From Platerodrilus igneus (taxonomy: Eukaryota; Arthropoda; Insecta; Coleoptera; Lycidae): a DNA stretch of 64,000 nt. Made by a program: the position numbers and the translations under genes. Below, in pieces: positions 55,781 to 64,000 of the stretch (position 1 is the stretch's first letter; each line of letters opens with the position of its first letter). The notes beneath the pieces are model-generated. The model worked only from the letters and a program-made list of their open reading frames with translations, did not search any database and was not told the origin of the DNA. The stretch lies in NCBI GenBank assembly GCA_036346225.1, contig JARFIW010001469.1:7100001-7164000 (forward strand), read 5' to 3'.

Positions 55781-56344
55781 ACTATAAAACTTGACTTGTA
55801 AGCGAACTAACTTATAACTAAAAGTTTACTCCAGCGTACCTGCTTATGTTCCTATAGAATGCAAACCGAAGGTTTCGAAGACGACCGAAGGAAGTTGAGG
55901 ATTCACCGGGGAACTAAATGACGTTATGATCCTCGCAGCTCGTCCAATACATTTAGCGACCAATGTATGCGCCCGGTTCGCTTTGTCCATGCTGCGAATG
56001 CAGTTAGTAGAAACACCAGAAAACGTCTTCCATGTTATACGGATCGTGTGCATATTAAAAATCCAAAAGGGTGGTAGCACACGCACACAAATTGGGTGCA
56101 AGTCGTGCTGTAGAAGATGCAGTGCTACTATAACCAAAACACTTTAAACCATTACTAAGAAAATACCAACTTGTTGTCTACAGGATACTTACAACAATTT
56201 AATTTTAAATAACTTCTACGTCATATTTTAGGTGGGCTTGAATATTTTCCAAATGAATCACCAAGCGAAAGTATATGCTTAGCAGTATTAAATTAACCAT
56301 TAATTTCCCATTTTACGACCATGGTTAATTATAGATTAAAATTT
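55781..56344. other. Unassigned; overlapping frames on both strands
   Basis: Frames at 55844-56137 (-) and 55926-56147 (+) overlap. Neither carries a recognised motif, and no choice can be made. Confidence 0.25.
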
Positions 56345-57055
56345 AATTTGTGCACGTTCGAGCTTCTCGTAAACTAACATATTTTATAGCAACAATGCGT
56401 TGTATAATACATGCATACCCCTTCTCTGCGCTACTGCTATTCTTGTAATTGCTAGAAAAGTCACTCTCCTTTTTACTGTTAGGACTGGGCAAAGCACCAT
56501 TTTTGTATACTTTCTATAGCACATCGCGCACTTTTCGTCTGATAATTATGCTTCTGTAGGCTTTTACACTTTCGCATAGCGGTCGGCCGCATGTAATGAT
56601 TTCTAGAACCGGTAAGTACTCGATATCGTCCAAATAGAGAATTAGATGCTCGATGTCTGTCAACTTCCAATTCCTCGTAAAGGTAGCAAATACTCAGTCA
56701 ATCATCCATTAAACTTCGACCCGCTCCTGTTCTGATAATTTACAAACATTTTTCAAACGACAATAGGCCGAGAATTTTTAAACCTCCGAGGGATCTTTAA
56801 GTCGTGATCAATTACACATCCAAGCTACGCGTAAACTAACATATTTTGTAGCAACTGTATAATACATGCATACCCCTTCTCTGCGCTACTGCTATTCTTG
56901 TAGTTGCTTGGAAAAGTCAGTCGCCCTTTTTACTGCTAGGGTCGCTAAAAAGCACCATTCCATACTTTATTTATAAGTGTAGCACATCGCACACTTTTTT
57001 TGTCGGTTAATTAAATTTTTGTTTATGTAGGCCTTTACACTTTCGCTTATTTAAA
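56345..57055. repeat. Direct duplication of about 245 bp, offset by about 455 bp
   Basis: 56345-56585 and 56806-57055 share AACTAACATATTTT-TAGCAA, ATAATACATGCATACCCCTT, TCTCTGCGCTACTGCTATTC and the GGC(C/T)TTTACACTTTCGC end, with many small differences. Between them, minus strand 56680-56480 has an unbroken stretch with IEHLILYLDDIEYLP; related DNA is at 58190-58240. Confidence 0.75.
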
Positions 57056-57417
57056 CATCTAATACGACCGATTAACCACTTTCGATTATTCTAACGGGGA
57101 ACCACCATACGCACCGTTCTTTTTGAATCCAACGATCCTATGGGCTTCCACGCACTAACACCTGACGTATTTTTCTTACTATTTGTTAAACAAAAACTAC
57201 CGGTATCGCCATTGTGGACGTAAACAGATGTTTGTGGATGTGTACGAGAATATGTAACCATATACATTAACCAGTCTAAGCTATTTTATTTAGTCCACGA
57301 AAACTACTATTTTTCTAAACCACAATTAATAATCGTCTTTATAGGTTCCACATTTCGACCATTACCCAATGGCTGGTGCTACGTACATGGAAACTTTAAT
57401 TTCTTATTGGAGAATTC

Positions 57418-57695
57418 TTATTCTCCGCGCACTGCTGCGTAGTTGCATGTCCATTCCTTTTGGAGGTATATGCTCGTTATAGGTTGTAAGACCCTCGGTT
57501 TTATAACTACAATTCGTGAGACCCCTTTAATCTTTTTAATCGTATCTTTCTCGCCTACAATACAGTAGGACTTAACATTACTACCAACAAATTCTAATAC
57601 TGGATCCCCATTAAATACGTCTTTAATTTTCCCTACAACTTTTTTGTTGACAAGTGTTATATTGTATTTATTATACGCGGGGTAGTCACTCTTTT
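57418..57695 (-). pseudogene. C-terminal part of a protein-primed family-B DNA polymerase (Polinton/adintovirus/bidnavirus type)
   Basis: One open frame of about 92 codons without a start. It reads SDYPAYNKYNITLVNKKVVG, then KIKDVFNGDPVLEFVGSNVK and KIKGVSR. In my memory of the family, a DYP box, an N-KK-GK-KDE block, an EF-GL-K-Y block and a KGVK block occur in that order after the catalytic palm of these polymerases. The palm motifs themselves were not found upstream, where stops are frequent. The end of this frame is related at the DNA level to 58838-58995. An integrated virus or Polinton remnant, not functional. Confidence 0.6.
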
Positions 57696-58055
57696 AAGAT
57701 AAATATATTTTGCTAGGTATCAACTAATATTAAATTTTTCTAGGGACCCCAAATCTGTAAACAGATTTTAAATAGAACCACCCCATACAAAGTTATGCGT
57801 TTTAAAGACTAATTTTTGCCCATCTTTATTTAACTCCATCTTTAAAACCTTTTTCGCTAACCAAGACATATGCCTTAGCCAACCATCGCCCGAGAAATCT
57901 AAAACCGCCGTGTCCCGCGAATACCACGTGGAGATAACACGTATACTCTGTCAACCAGGATAGAAGCCGGAAGGATTTGGAAGGTGGGACAAGAACTTAA
58001 AAAATATGGAATCTTAAAACTAATATATACAAATATAAACAACTATCTTATATCT

Positions 58056-58260
58056 TTACGCCCCCATGCGTAATTGTTGTACTATTAGGAATGATGTACC
58101 TTTTGTCATCTTCCCTCGATAAACTAATTTTATTAATAAGCTGCGTATGCAAATCGTATTTTTTACTCCGGATACATACGCAGGCAAGTACTCGATACCA
58201 TCAAATAAAGAATTGGATGCTTGGTGACTGTTAACATCCGCTTCCCTCGTGTACGCCCAG
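58056..58260 (-). pseudogene. Related fragment of the polymerase-like region
   Basis: DNA resembling 55183-55300 and 56590-56690: the frame end IIPNSTT here parallels IIPNST at 55190, and ASNSLFDGIEYLP parallels the 56640 stretch. Upstream it runs into a GC-rich minisatellite. The pieces suggest two or three partial copies of one ancestral sequence. Confidence 0.4.
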
Positions 58261-58352
58261 ACACATCCCAGCCCATGAGCACCCTGCGCATGCACACCCG
58301 CCCATGCGCACCCTGCGCGTACGCACCTGCCCATGCGCGCTGCCCATGCGCC
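58255..58352. repeat. GC-rich minisatellite (CCCATGCGCACCCTGCGC units)
   Basis: Units of CCCATGCGCACCCTGCG-like sequence recur four to five times in 100 bp, with alternating GCGCATGCAC and GCGTACGCAC. It is far more GC-rich than anything around it. Frames through it are repetitive (Gly/Ala/Val on the minus strand). Confidence 0.75.
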
Positions 58353-58516
58353 CCCTCTCTGTGCGACTGCTATTTCGTGGTAACGTCACAGCCTTTTATA
58401 AATAAAGAACAATGTTATATACTATTATAAAATGTTTATTCCGACATTATACATAACAAATTTAAAAATATTTAATGCCAAGCATGGGGTCATTTAAACT
58501 TAATTTTAATACAAAG

Positions 58517-58804
58517 TTATACACAGAAGACAGTCCTTTCTTTATGTTTGTTTAGAGTGGCTTTAATTTTATCTAATTTTATTCGCAGCTTAAAATTTAA
58601 ATCGATACCCAACTCCTCTATCTCCTTTTCTAACCAATAGTTTGATACATAGAGACCGTCTAGGTTTTCGAATTGTAAAATGTACCGAAGTTTGCCTCTA
58701 TATTTAAAGTCTTTGATTCCGCCGACAACTAGATCCATTCCTTCGTGTAATTCTTGCAGCTTGTGACAATCTTTTAATCGCAGCTTTCCCACTATATCCT
58801 GCAT
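58517..58804 (-). pseudogene. Unidentified protein, open 95 codons
   Basis: The frame is clean and has normal codon texture: IVGKLRLKDCHKLQELHEG, then LVVGGIKDFKYRGKLRYIL and GLYVSNYWLEKEIEEL, then a basic end. The pattern (beta-rich core, aromatic NYWLE) could be an OB-fold DNA-binding protein, which virus-like elements often carry, but this is a guess. It lies between polymerase-like pieces on the same strand, which is the main reason to think it belongs to the same element. Confidence 0.4.
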
Positions 58805-58837
58805 ACGTATCTTGTTAGCTTGATCGACTTCTTCTTG

Positions 58838-59012
58838 TCGGTATTGGAGAAATCCTTATTCTCCCACAGACTGTTGCGTAGTTGCATGTCCACCACTTTT
58901 GGGAATATATGGTTGTTATAGGTTGTAAGACCCTCGGTTTTAAATGATCCGAAAGGTTCTTTACTAGGCAAATATACAATGTTTAACGGACCCCTTTGCG
59001 TGTGGTGTACGC
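58838..59012 (-). pseudogene. Fragment related to the tail of the 57418 frame
   Basis: Minus strand, open: RGPLNIVYLPSKEPFGS, then KTEGLTTYNNHIFPKVVDMQ and LRNSLWEN. At the DNA level 58838-58960 matches 57395-57510 (shared TAGGTTGTAAGACCCTCGG and GCGTAGTTGCATGTCCA). A one-base shift separates it from the 58804 frame. Function unknown. Confidence 0.4.
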
Positions 59013-59035
59013 AAAGATTACGAAACCCGCATTCC

Positions 59036-59398
59036 TTAGTTCGTCTTTGTTATCTGCCATTTTGATAAATACGTTTTAGAATAACCTTTTAAAAAGTATA
59101 CGGATTTAGTACCATCCTTTTCTGCAAGAACGCCTACATAACTAAAAGAGTCTTTCTTACTAACCGCAAATGCATACAACTTGTAGAAACCAGATGTATC
59201 TAAGTCAGTCCATCGGCACATAAAATAATCTTTTAATTCTTCCTCATTTTCTCTAATAAGATGTTCTTTGTCTAACACATCTTTGTATTGATCGCTATTG
59301 TCGCAGTGTTTTCCATGTAGTCCAATTTTCGCCTTTTTGCATCCATTTCCTCTAATTCCAGTTGTCTTTTCCTTCCACTTACAGCGTATGGTATACAT
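59036..59398 (-). pseudogene. Unidentified protein, open 120 codons
   Basis: Cys/Lys-rich start (TIRCKWKEKTTGIRGNGCKK, IGLHGKHCDNS), then an acidic middle (IRENEEELKDYFMCRWTDLD) and a beta-rich end (YVGVLAEKDGTKSVYFLKGY). No family recognised. It is one of a run of minus-strand frames between 58.5 and 60.9 kb with similar composition. Confidence 0.4.
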
Positions 59399-59447
59399 AA
59401 TGGGGTAATTTCCTTTAGCGTAAACGGATAGAGTTTACTACCAATAT

Positions 59448-59883
59448 TTACGCGTTGTCGTACAACCTCTGGACGAATGTTGGCGTATCTATCAATCCCA
59501 AGTCCGAAATTACTATTTCTTTTGGAATTGTAGAATATGGTGTGGCAGATTGTGTAAAATATGTACTACCTGCTTTAATGTAGCACTTGTGTAAGATTTT
59601 TATTTTATCTTGGACATCTTCCTCTACTATCTCCAAATAATTTACAGGTAAATAGTTAAAACTAAAAGCCAAAGCACATACTTTATCAATTTTCCTTTTC
59701 CTCTGGTTTTTGGACAACAATTTGCAAGCCCGTCAATTTCTTTGTATTACCATTCCCCCAATACACGTACTGTAGCAGGTTATTATACACTAAACAGCAG
59801 CTATTTTGTAGCTTGTCCGATAGCTTACTCCACATTTTGGTAAGTGGTACCGAGTACATTGGCGCCTTTAGGAAGTATAACAC
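59448..59883 (-). pseudogene. Unidentified protein in two overlapping frames
   Basis: 59883-59686 (WSKLSDKLQNSCCLVYNNLL, YVYWGNGNTKKLTGLQIVVQ) and 59720-59448 (VCALAFSFNYLPVNYLEIV, CYIKAGSTYFTQSATPYST) overlap by 35 bases. The resemblance in style suggests one protein broken by a frameshift near 59700. I cannot name it. Confidence 0.4.
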
Positions 59884-60120
59884 TATCTTCCAATAAGGTT
59901 AAACAGTCTTTTAAGGGTTTATACACCCGTTCCGCACTGACATAGCTTCCAATTGCACAGTTGTATATTGTCGCTTCAATCGCGTAATACCATGTTCTTT
60001 GGCCAAAGTAGACGCAAATGTTTCCCTTAAACGTACATCTGGACAACGTAAAAATCTAGTATATGATTGCCAAGTTGTTTATTAACACCAGGACTTGTTA
60101 TCTGGCACACAAATTTGTTG
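59825..60120 (-). pseudogene. Unidentified protein, open 73+ codons
   Basis: It reads [20 protein letters not shown] and NCAIGSYVSAERVYKPLKDC, rich in Cys, Tyr and small residues, as in a beta-rich structural protein. It overlaps 59686-59883 at its end in a different frame, so a shift is likely. Not recognised. Confidence 0.35.
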
Positions 60121-60129
60121 TAAATCTTA

Positions 60130-60601
60130 ATTCTTGCATTGGTTGTTAGCCATGTTAAACAATCAACCCCGCAGTTTTATCGTTGTCAACTATAATATTA
60201 CACTTTTCTTCGTATTCGCCCTTATAGCAAAAGTTATGGTTTGTAGTTAAATAATTACACATCTCCATCTTGCTAAATATGCCTGCAAAATCTTGGGTTA
60301 CATCCATGTCAAAAGATAGAAATTAATCTTTTCGACTTCGTCTAATATATCTGGTAGTTCCTCCAATAAAGTTTCCAACTTAACATCTGCTAGTTCCACT
60401 TTGTATGGAACACATATAGGATTTTGGAATTTTTATTAATGCATTCGATGTCTTCTTTTCCGATAATTTCTTTTACTCTCTGGCCTATCTTGTTACTGCT
60501 TTCCAGAGAAAACGGAAGCTTAGCTTTAACACCATGCCTAGCGAAACAAATCGGTTGAACTTTCTTCGTAGATAGCTGTTAAATGCACCACAAATTTCTT
60601 T
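60130..60601 (-). pseudogene. Broken coding stretch linking unidentified frames
   Basis: Short open runs without start codons: KAKLPFSLESSNKIGQRVKE near 60515, PICVPYKVELADVKLETLLE and LPDILDEVEKINFYLL near 60420-60320, and FAGIFSKMEMCNYLTTNHN near 60285. Three frames are used, so at least two shifts occurred. The acidic-hydrophobic periodicity looks like real former coding sequence. Confidence 0.35.
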
Positions 60602-60904
60602 TTAGGATAAACATCCGTTTGTTTGCAGATGCTTGTTCGGTGTCAGAAAGGTCGCATAAATTTTAACCAACATTATATTGTCACAAAATGGTTCTGTAAT
60701 TGGTGTGTGTAGTCCGCCAGTCAGCATCTTTTCGCCTTCGACATAACAAATATTACCAATATCTGTCACCAGATTATTGTTGCACATATTTTCTGCCAAC
60801 AGCCATAATCCAAATCGCTCATTTGTCGGTTTCACTTTATTCCCAGAAGTTGAAACGTTAATCACCTTGGAGACGCTCATGTTTACCGTTCTAGCTACCG
60901 TCAA
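60602..60904 (-). pseudogene. Unidentified protein, likely N-terminal part
   Basis: Starts with ATG (MTVARTVNMSVSKVINVSTS) and continues KPTNERFGLWLLAENMCNNN, then NICYVEGEKMLTGGLHTPIT. A TAA-free run of 100 codons opens the minus-strand series. No signal peptide or membrane span. No family recognised; a structural or replication protein of a virus-like element is possible but unsupported. Confidence 0.4.
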
Positions 60905-61119
60905 ATAATAAATTGGATACGAAAATCTGTTCCCTTATGTATCCTACAGAGTGGGGCGTATATTACCGAAAATAGTCGAATATGTCGGACACCGCCATAT
61001 CGCTTACATTCTCTGGTTTAGGAACTGTTTTGTTATCCGACCTAGGTCGCAGGGTTGCGCATCAACACATGTCCGGATATATGTAGGTTCCTTATATACC
61101 AAATTTAATCTCCCTGCTC
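60905..61119. other. Noncoding upstream of the minus-strand series
   Basis: The short plus frame at 60951-61133 has no motif. If the series to the left was one element, its end should be near here, but no terminal repeat was recognised. Confidence 0.3.
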
Positions 61120-61313
61120 ACATAACCACATGACCATATGACCATATGACCACATGACCACATGACCATATGACCACATGACCACATGACCACATGACCA
61201 CATGACCACATGACCACATGACCACATGACCACATGACCAAACCATATGACCATATGACCAATGACCAATGACCATATGACCACATGACCATATGACCGC
61301 ATGACCATATGAC
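61120..61313. repeat. 8-bp minisatellite, (CATGACCA/CATATGAC)n
   Basis: About 23 tandem 8-mers, mostly CATGACCA and TATGACCA, with two shorter variants (AATGACC) near 61260. Each pair creates CACATG or CATATG. Frames through it encode repeating Met-Trp-Ser-Cys-Gly-His on the minus strand, without biological meaning. Confidence 0.95.
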
Positions 61314-61322
61314 CTAATTGCT

Positions 61323-61392
61323 TTTTAATGAGTTTTCTCATTAAAACCCATTAACACTAATTGCTTTTAATGAGTTTTCCATTAAAAACAAG
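61323..61392. repeat. Hairpin TTTTAATGAG-TTTT-CTCATTAAAA and a near copy
   Basis: A perfect 10-bp stem at 61323-61346 with a TTTT loop. A shorter imperfect copy (TTTTAATGAGTTTTCCATTA) follows at about 61364-61387. Both sit just after the minisatellite. Confidence 0.8.
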
Positions 61393-61399
61393 TGTGGAC

Positions 61400-64000
61400 C
61401 TAGGTTAGATAAAGGAAAATTTAATGGTTGGGCCAGCGCCCGGCGGCTGGGCTAACCTAAGACTGTACGCTATACACTGATAATGAAAGTCGTGCGCTAT
61501 GGTAAAAGTGAGCTCAATGTAATGCAAGTTGCATCGTGTCAGTTGATGGTGTCATTAGCATCTGGTGGGTGCTGTCATGTGTCAGGATAGTGTCATGTGT
61601 CTGTTCGGCGTGGTAATGTCATGTGGTCGATGTGTCAGGTCAGGTCTGTGGTATGTGTGTCTGGTTGGTGAGCGAGAGATTTATGATATCAGTATTCGTC
61701 GAATTGCATGGGCGGACGTCGAGTAAGCAGAGTTGCAGTGCATGGTTGATAAGTGCTTCGACGTGTGACTCGTGAATTGACATACGTGGCGAAAGTGCGT
61801 AGTGTGAAGATTTGTACGAAATATTATCGTTAGGCGAAGTGGTATGACTGTCGACTGGTGTCTGGATGCGACCGATGTAATGATTTAGTGTGGACCTGAC
61901 AATGCTGTGTTGCGTGCTGTAGCGCTGATGTTAGAGCTAAATGGTGCTGTTGATCTAGAGATTGGACGGGTTAATGTTCATGGCTGGCTGGGGCGGAAAA
62001 GTATGGACAGTTCGTTGTGAATTCAAACTGTTCGATGCAAATGGTGATCTGAATGAATACGTGGACTGGATCAGTATTGTGCTTGTGTGGTCTGCAGTTA
62101 CGACTGGAAGTTGATCTGAACGCTGAGCGAGAATGTGTGGTTGACAAGTAGGGCTCGGCTGGTGATCTGAACAGTGACGGTGGCTGATGTGCAGTGAGTT
62201 TGCAAACAGCAGCGATTGATCGTGCTGGACGTTGTAAAGCGTAAGCGTCTGCGTGAGCTGTGTGCGTGAATAGACTGGACGATTGCATGTCATGAAATGA
62301 TGGTATATGCTAAATGCATGGAATGCTGCAATTGCAAATGGTGGTGCGCTTTGGATATCGTGGTGTGAAATGTTGACGTGGTGTGACAAGGCCGTGATGA
62401 ATCGGCTGATGTGCTGTGAGATGAAGGAACATGAAATCTGTACATGTCGTGCGTGGTAGATGTGACGATGTCTGATTCAAAATGAATGTTCGGACTTGGA
62501 TGATGCGTCGTGATGCAATGCGGTGTAAATCGTGTGTCAGTTGCCTGCGTGGTGAAGTGAAAATGCGACGTGGCTGTCGACAGCTGTTCGAAATGACAGT
62601 GTGAACAGTGCGTTTGATGCTGAAAATGAAAGTGGTGAATGCCGTATGACAATGACGTGTGCTGGATAGACGTTCGGTAGATCGTTGATGTAGCGTCTTG
62701 AAAGGATGGTGTGCTACGAATCTGGTTAATAGTGCTAAAGACGTGTTCAAATGGGACGAAAATGATGCATCGAGTACAAATGGGTTTGCGTCAACGTAAA
62801 AAGGTAGCTTGAGCATCGATGCTAGAGAGGTCTATAACCATTGCATAAGTTGTATGAAGTGACTGCACACGGCTTGTAAGGTAAATGATCTAGGCTATGA
62901 CAATCGTGTGCAGAAATGAGCCGTGAGAGCTGGGTAATTGCTGTGACTGAAAAGTGGATGTGTCGATGGTCAATGTGGGGCAGATCGTCGACGATTCGAA
63001 ATCGTGAACGTGTCGTAACTGGATTGAAAAGGAGATAGAAGATTGGATCGTTGTAACAGCTGCGACTAAAGGAAGATAAGTTAAACTGAGGCATAGGACT
63101 GTCTGTGTTGTGTTAATCGTTGAGTGCTCGTGTTTGAATTTGTAAATGTCGGATAAACTTTGTATATGTATATGTTCTTTGTTATAGCTGCATTGTAACG
63201 ATCGCACGAAGCACGGGCAACGCGGATGCTAGTGCTCGCAAGCTGGCATCGCGGTGCGTGCGCAGTAGTGGCGTGGTGCTAGGAATGGCTGGCAGAACAG
63301 CAGTCAGTGCTCGTCTGGATGTGTGACTGCGTCGCGAGTAAATGACGATTTCGCAATGAAGTGTTATCGAGGAAATGACAAAATCGTCTAATGCGGAGTG
63401 AATGCATGGTAAGGTTTATGGTTGTATGGTTGCGTTGAATTTCTTGAGAATTGTTTCGTCCTAAAATCCTGGTTGAAATGACGGTTAATCATGTCAGGCT
63501 AGAGATGCATTTAATGGCGTTTGAACAGGTTCTGTGTTAACCTAAGATGGTTAAAAGATGAGTGTAGGTCTTTAAAGCAAACATGTGGTTCTGTTAATCT
63601 GTTTCTGGTTTAAACTTAATGTTGATACTGTAAATAGTTTCAAATGACTACCTTGTATAAGTGTATACGCAAGTGAAATTGATGAAGTACGTGTTGTAGG
63701 ATGATAAGGGTGTTAGAAATCTGACTTGTGGAGCGCTAGATTGAAGTTGAAAATCACGGGTGTGGTTAAGAAGCAGTCTACGGTGACATGCAGCCAGGAG
63801 GGTGCTGACTAGACGGCGTGGAGAACTTCAATGTAAGGTTCCATGGCACGCTCGGTGATGATAAATGTGCTAGCGTTGATGGTGTGTTTAAAAGTGTTTT
63901 CGTGGACAATAAAATACGACTGTAATGTGGTTAATGTTCGTGACATCCTGACGATCTGTTTCGTATGTGCTGACCGTGCGTGTTGTTGTGAACAAATGGG
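61400..64000. other. CpG-rich, G-over-C skewed sequence without a supported gene
   Basis: The composition changes sharply: CG dinucleotides are frequent and the top strand is rich in G and T but poor in C. A GGTTGGGCCAGCGCCCGGCG / GGCTGGGCTAACC imperfect palindrome marks the left edge (61424-61457). The densest CpG cluster is at 63195-63340. Minus-strand frames (61955-62816, 62822-63207) overlap one another in two frames and are Ser/Thr/His/Pro-rich, as expected from C-rich complement, so they are not called as genes. An AATAAAA is at 63906 and donor-like GGTAAG at 63410. Confidence 0.45.

Noticed and set aside
58056..58334. Gly/Ala/Trp-rich 92-codon protein
   Set aside because: Its first third is the GC-rich minisatellite and its remainder appears to be in the wrong frame relative to related fragments.
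61120..61313. CRISPR-like array
   Set aside because: Units are only 8 bp with no spacers, in eukaryotic DNA.
61092..61341. Frames with MVMWSYGH repeats
   Set aside because: Produced by the 8-bp minisatellite.
61390..61456. Telomere-like CCTAGGTTAG and CTAACCTAAG
   Set aside because: Only single degenerate TTAGG-type units, not an array.
61955..63207. Five long minus-strand frames of 90-168 codons
   Set aside because: They overlap each other in different frames, are Ser/Thr/His/Pro-rich and carry no motif. The strong shortage of C on the top strand removes stop codons from the complement, which explains them.

Overview
The window looks like AT-rich nuclear DNA of an insect with a large, repeat-laden genome. 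The evidence is the mix of elements: arthropod-type mariner elements, an RTE-like LINE family with an endonuclease and RT, Penelope-like elements, a hAT element with an 8-bp target duplication, and Ty3/gypsy-type retrotransposons. A minus-strand exon resembling the insect axon-guidance gene commissureless adds to this. No bacterial operons, rRNA genes or CRISPR arrays are visible. Nearly all recognisable coding sequence is broken transposon or virus-derived sequence. The host-gene evidence is the commissureless-like exon plus two short candidate exons.

Layout. 1-1.6 kb: the broken tail of a cysteine-rich, transposon-associated protein (+) and a transposase C-terminus (-). 1.67-9.25 kb: a complete-ended but internally deleted LTR retrotransposon with two 2,202-bp LTRs, inserted in a TA microsatellite. 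9.3-13.3 kb: noncoding DNA, a tRNA-like relic and a decayed Penelope-like RT (+). 14.56-15.81 kb: a mariner with both inverted ends. 17.3-21.1 kb: a tRNA-Ile-like sequence, tandem and hairpin repeats, Penelope-like ends with a GIY-YIG endonuclease fragment (-), a foldback pair with perfectly matching arms, and several microsatellites. 21-29.7 kb: mostly noncoding, with two LINE fragments and one candidate host exon.

29.7-33.7 kb: a nested set. A minus-strand transposase gene is split by a mariner (30306-31583) and by a non-autonomous hAT element (31823-33511). 34.5-39.1 kb: a Penelope-like foldback, then a nearly full LINE (+) that itself carries a Penelope-like insertion. 39-45 kb: mostly noncoding. 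45.1-48.1 kb: a retrotransposon gag-protease remnant (-) and the commissureless-like exon (-), both lying between two copies of the LINE 5' end. 47.9-51.1 kb: a second LINE (+), whose last 235 codons are still open. 52.8-54.3 kb: a head-to-tail array of LINE 3' ends (-). 54.45-54.78 kb: a 113-bp tandem repeat.

55.2-60.9 kb is the least familiar part. It is a minus-strand series of decayed ORFs that includes pieces resembling a protein-primed family-B DNA polymerase of the Polinton/adintovirus/bidnavirus kind, local duplications, and several ORFs I cannot name. From 61.1 kb come an 8-bp minisatellite and a hairpin. From 61.4 kb to the end there is a CpG-rich stretch with far more G than C on the top strand.

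How the parts relate. Nothing here works as one pathway. The window records repeated insertion, truncation and tandem duplication. Autonomous families (LINE, Penelope-like, transposase-bearing DNA elements) sit beside elements that must have moved in trans (the deleted LTR element and the hAT derivative). All family calls come from reading motifs by eye; no database search was run.
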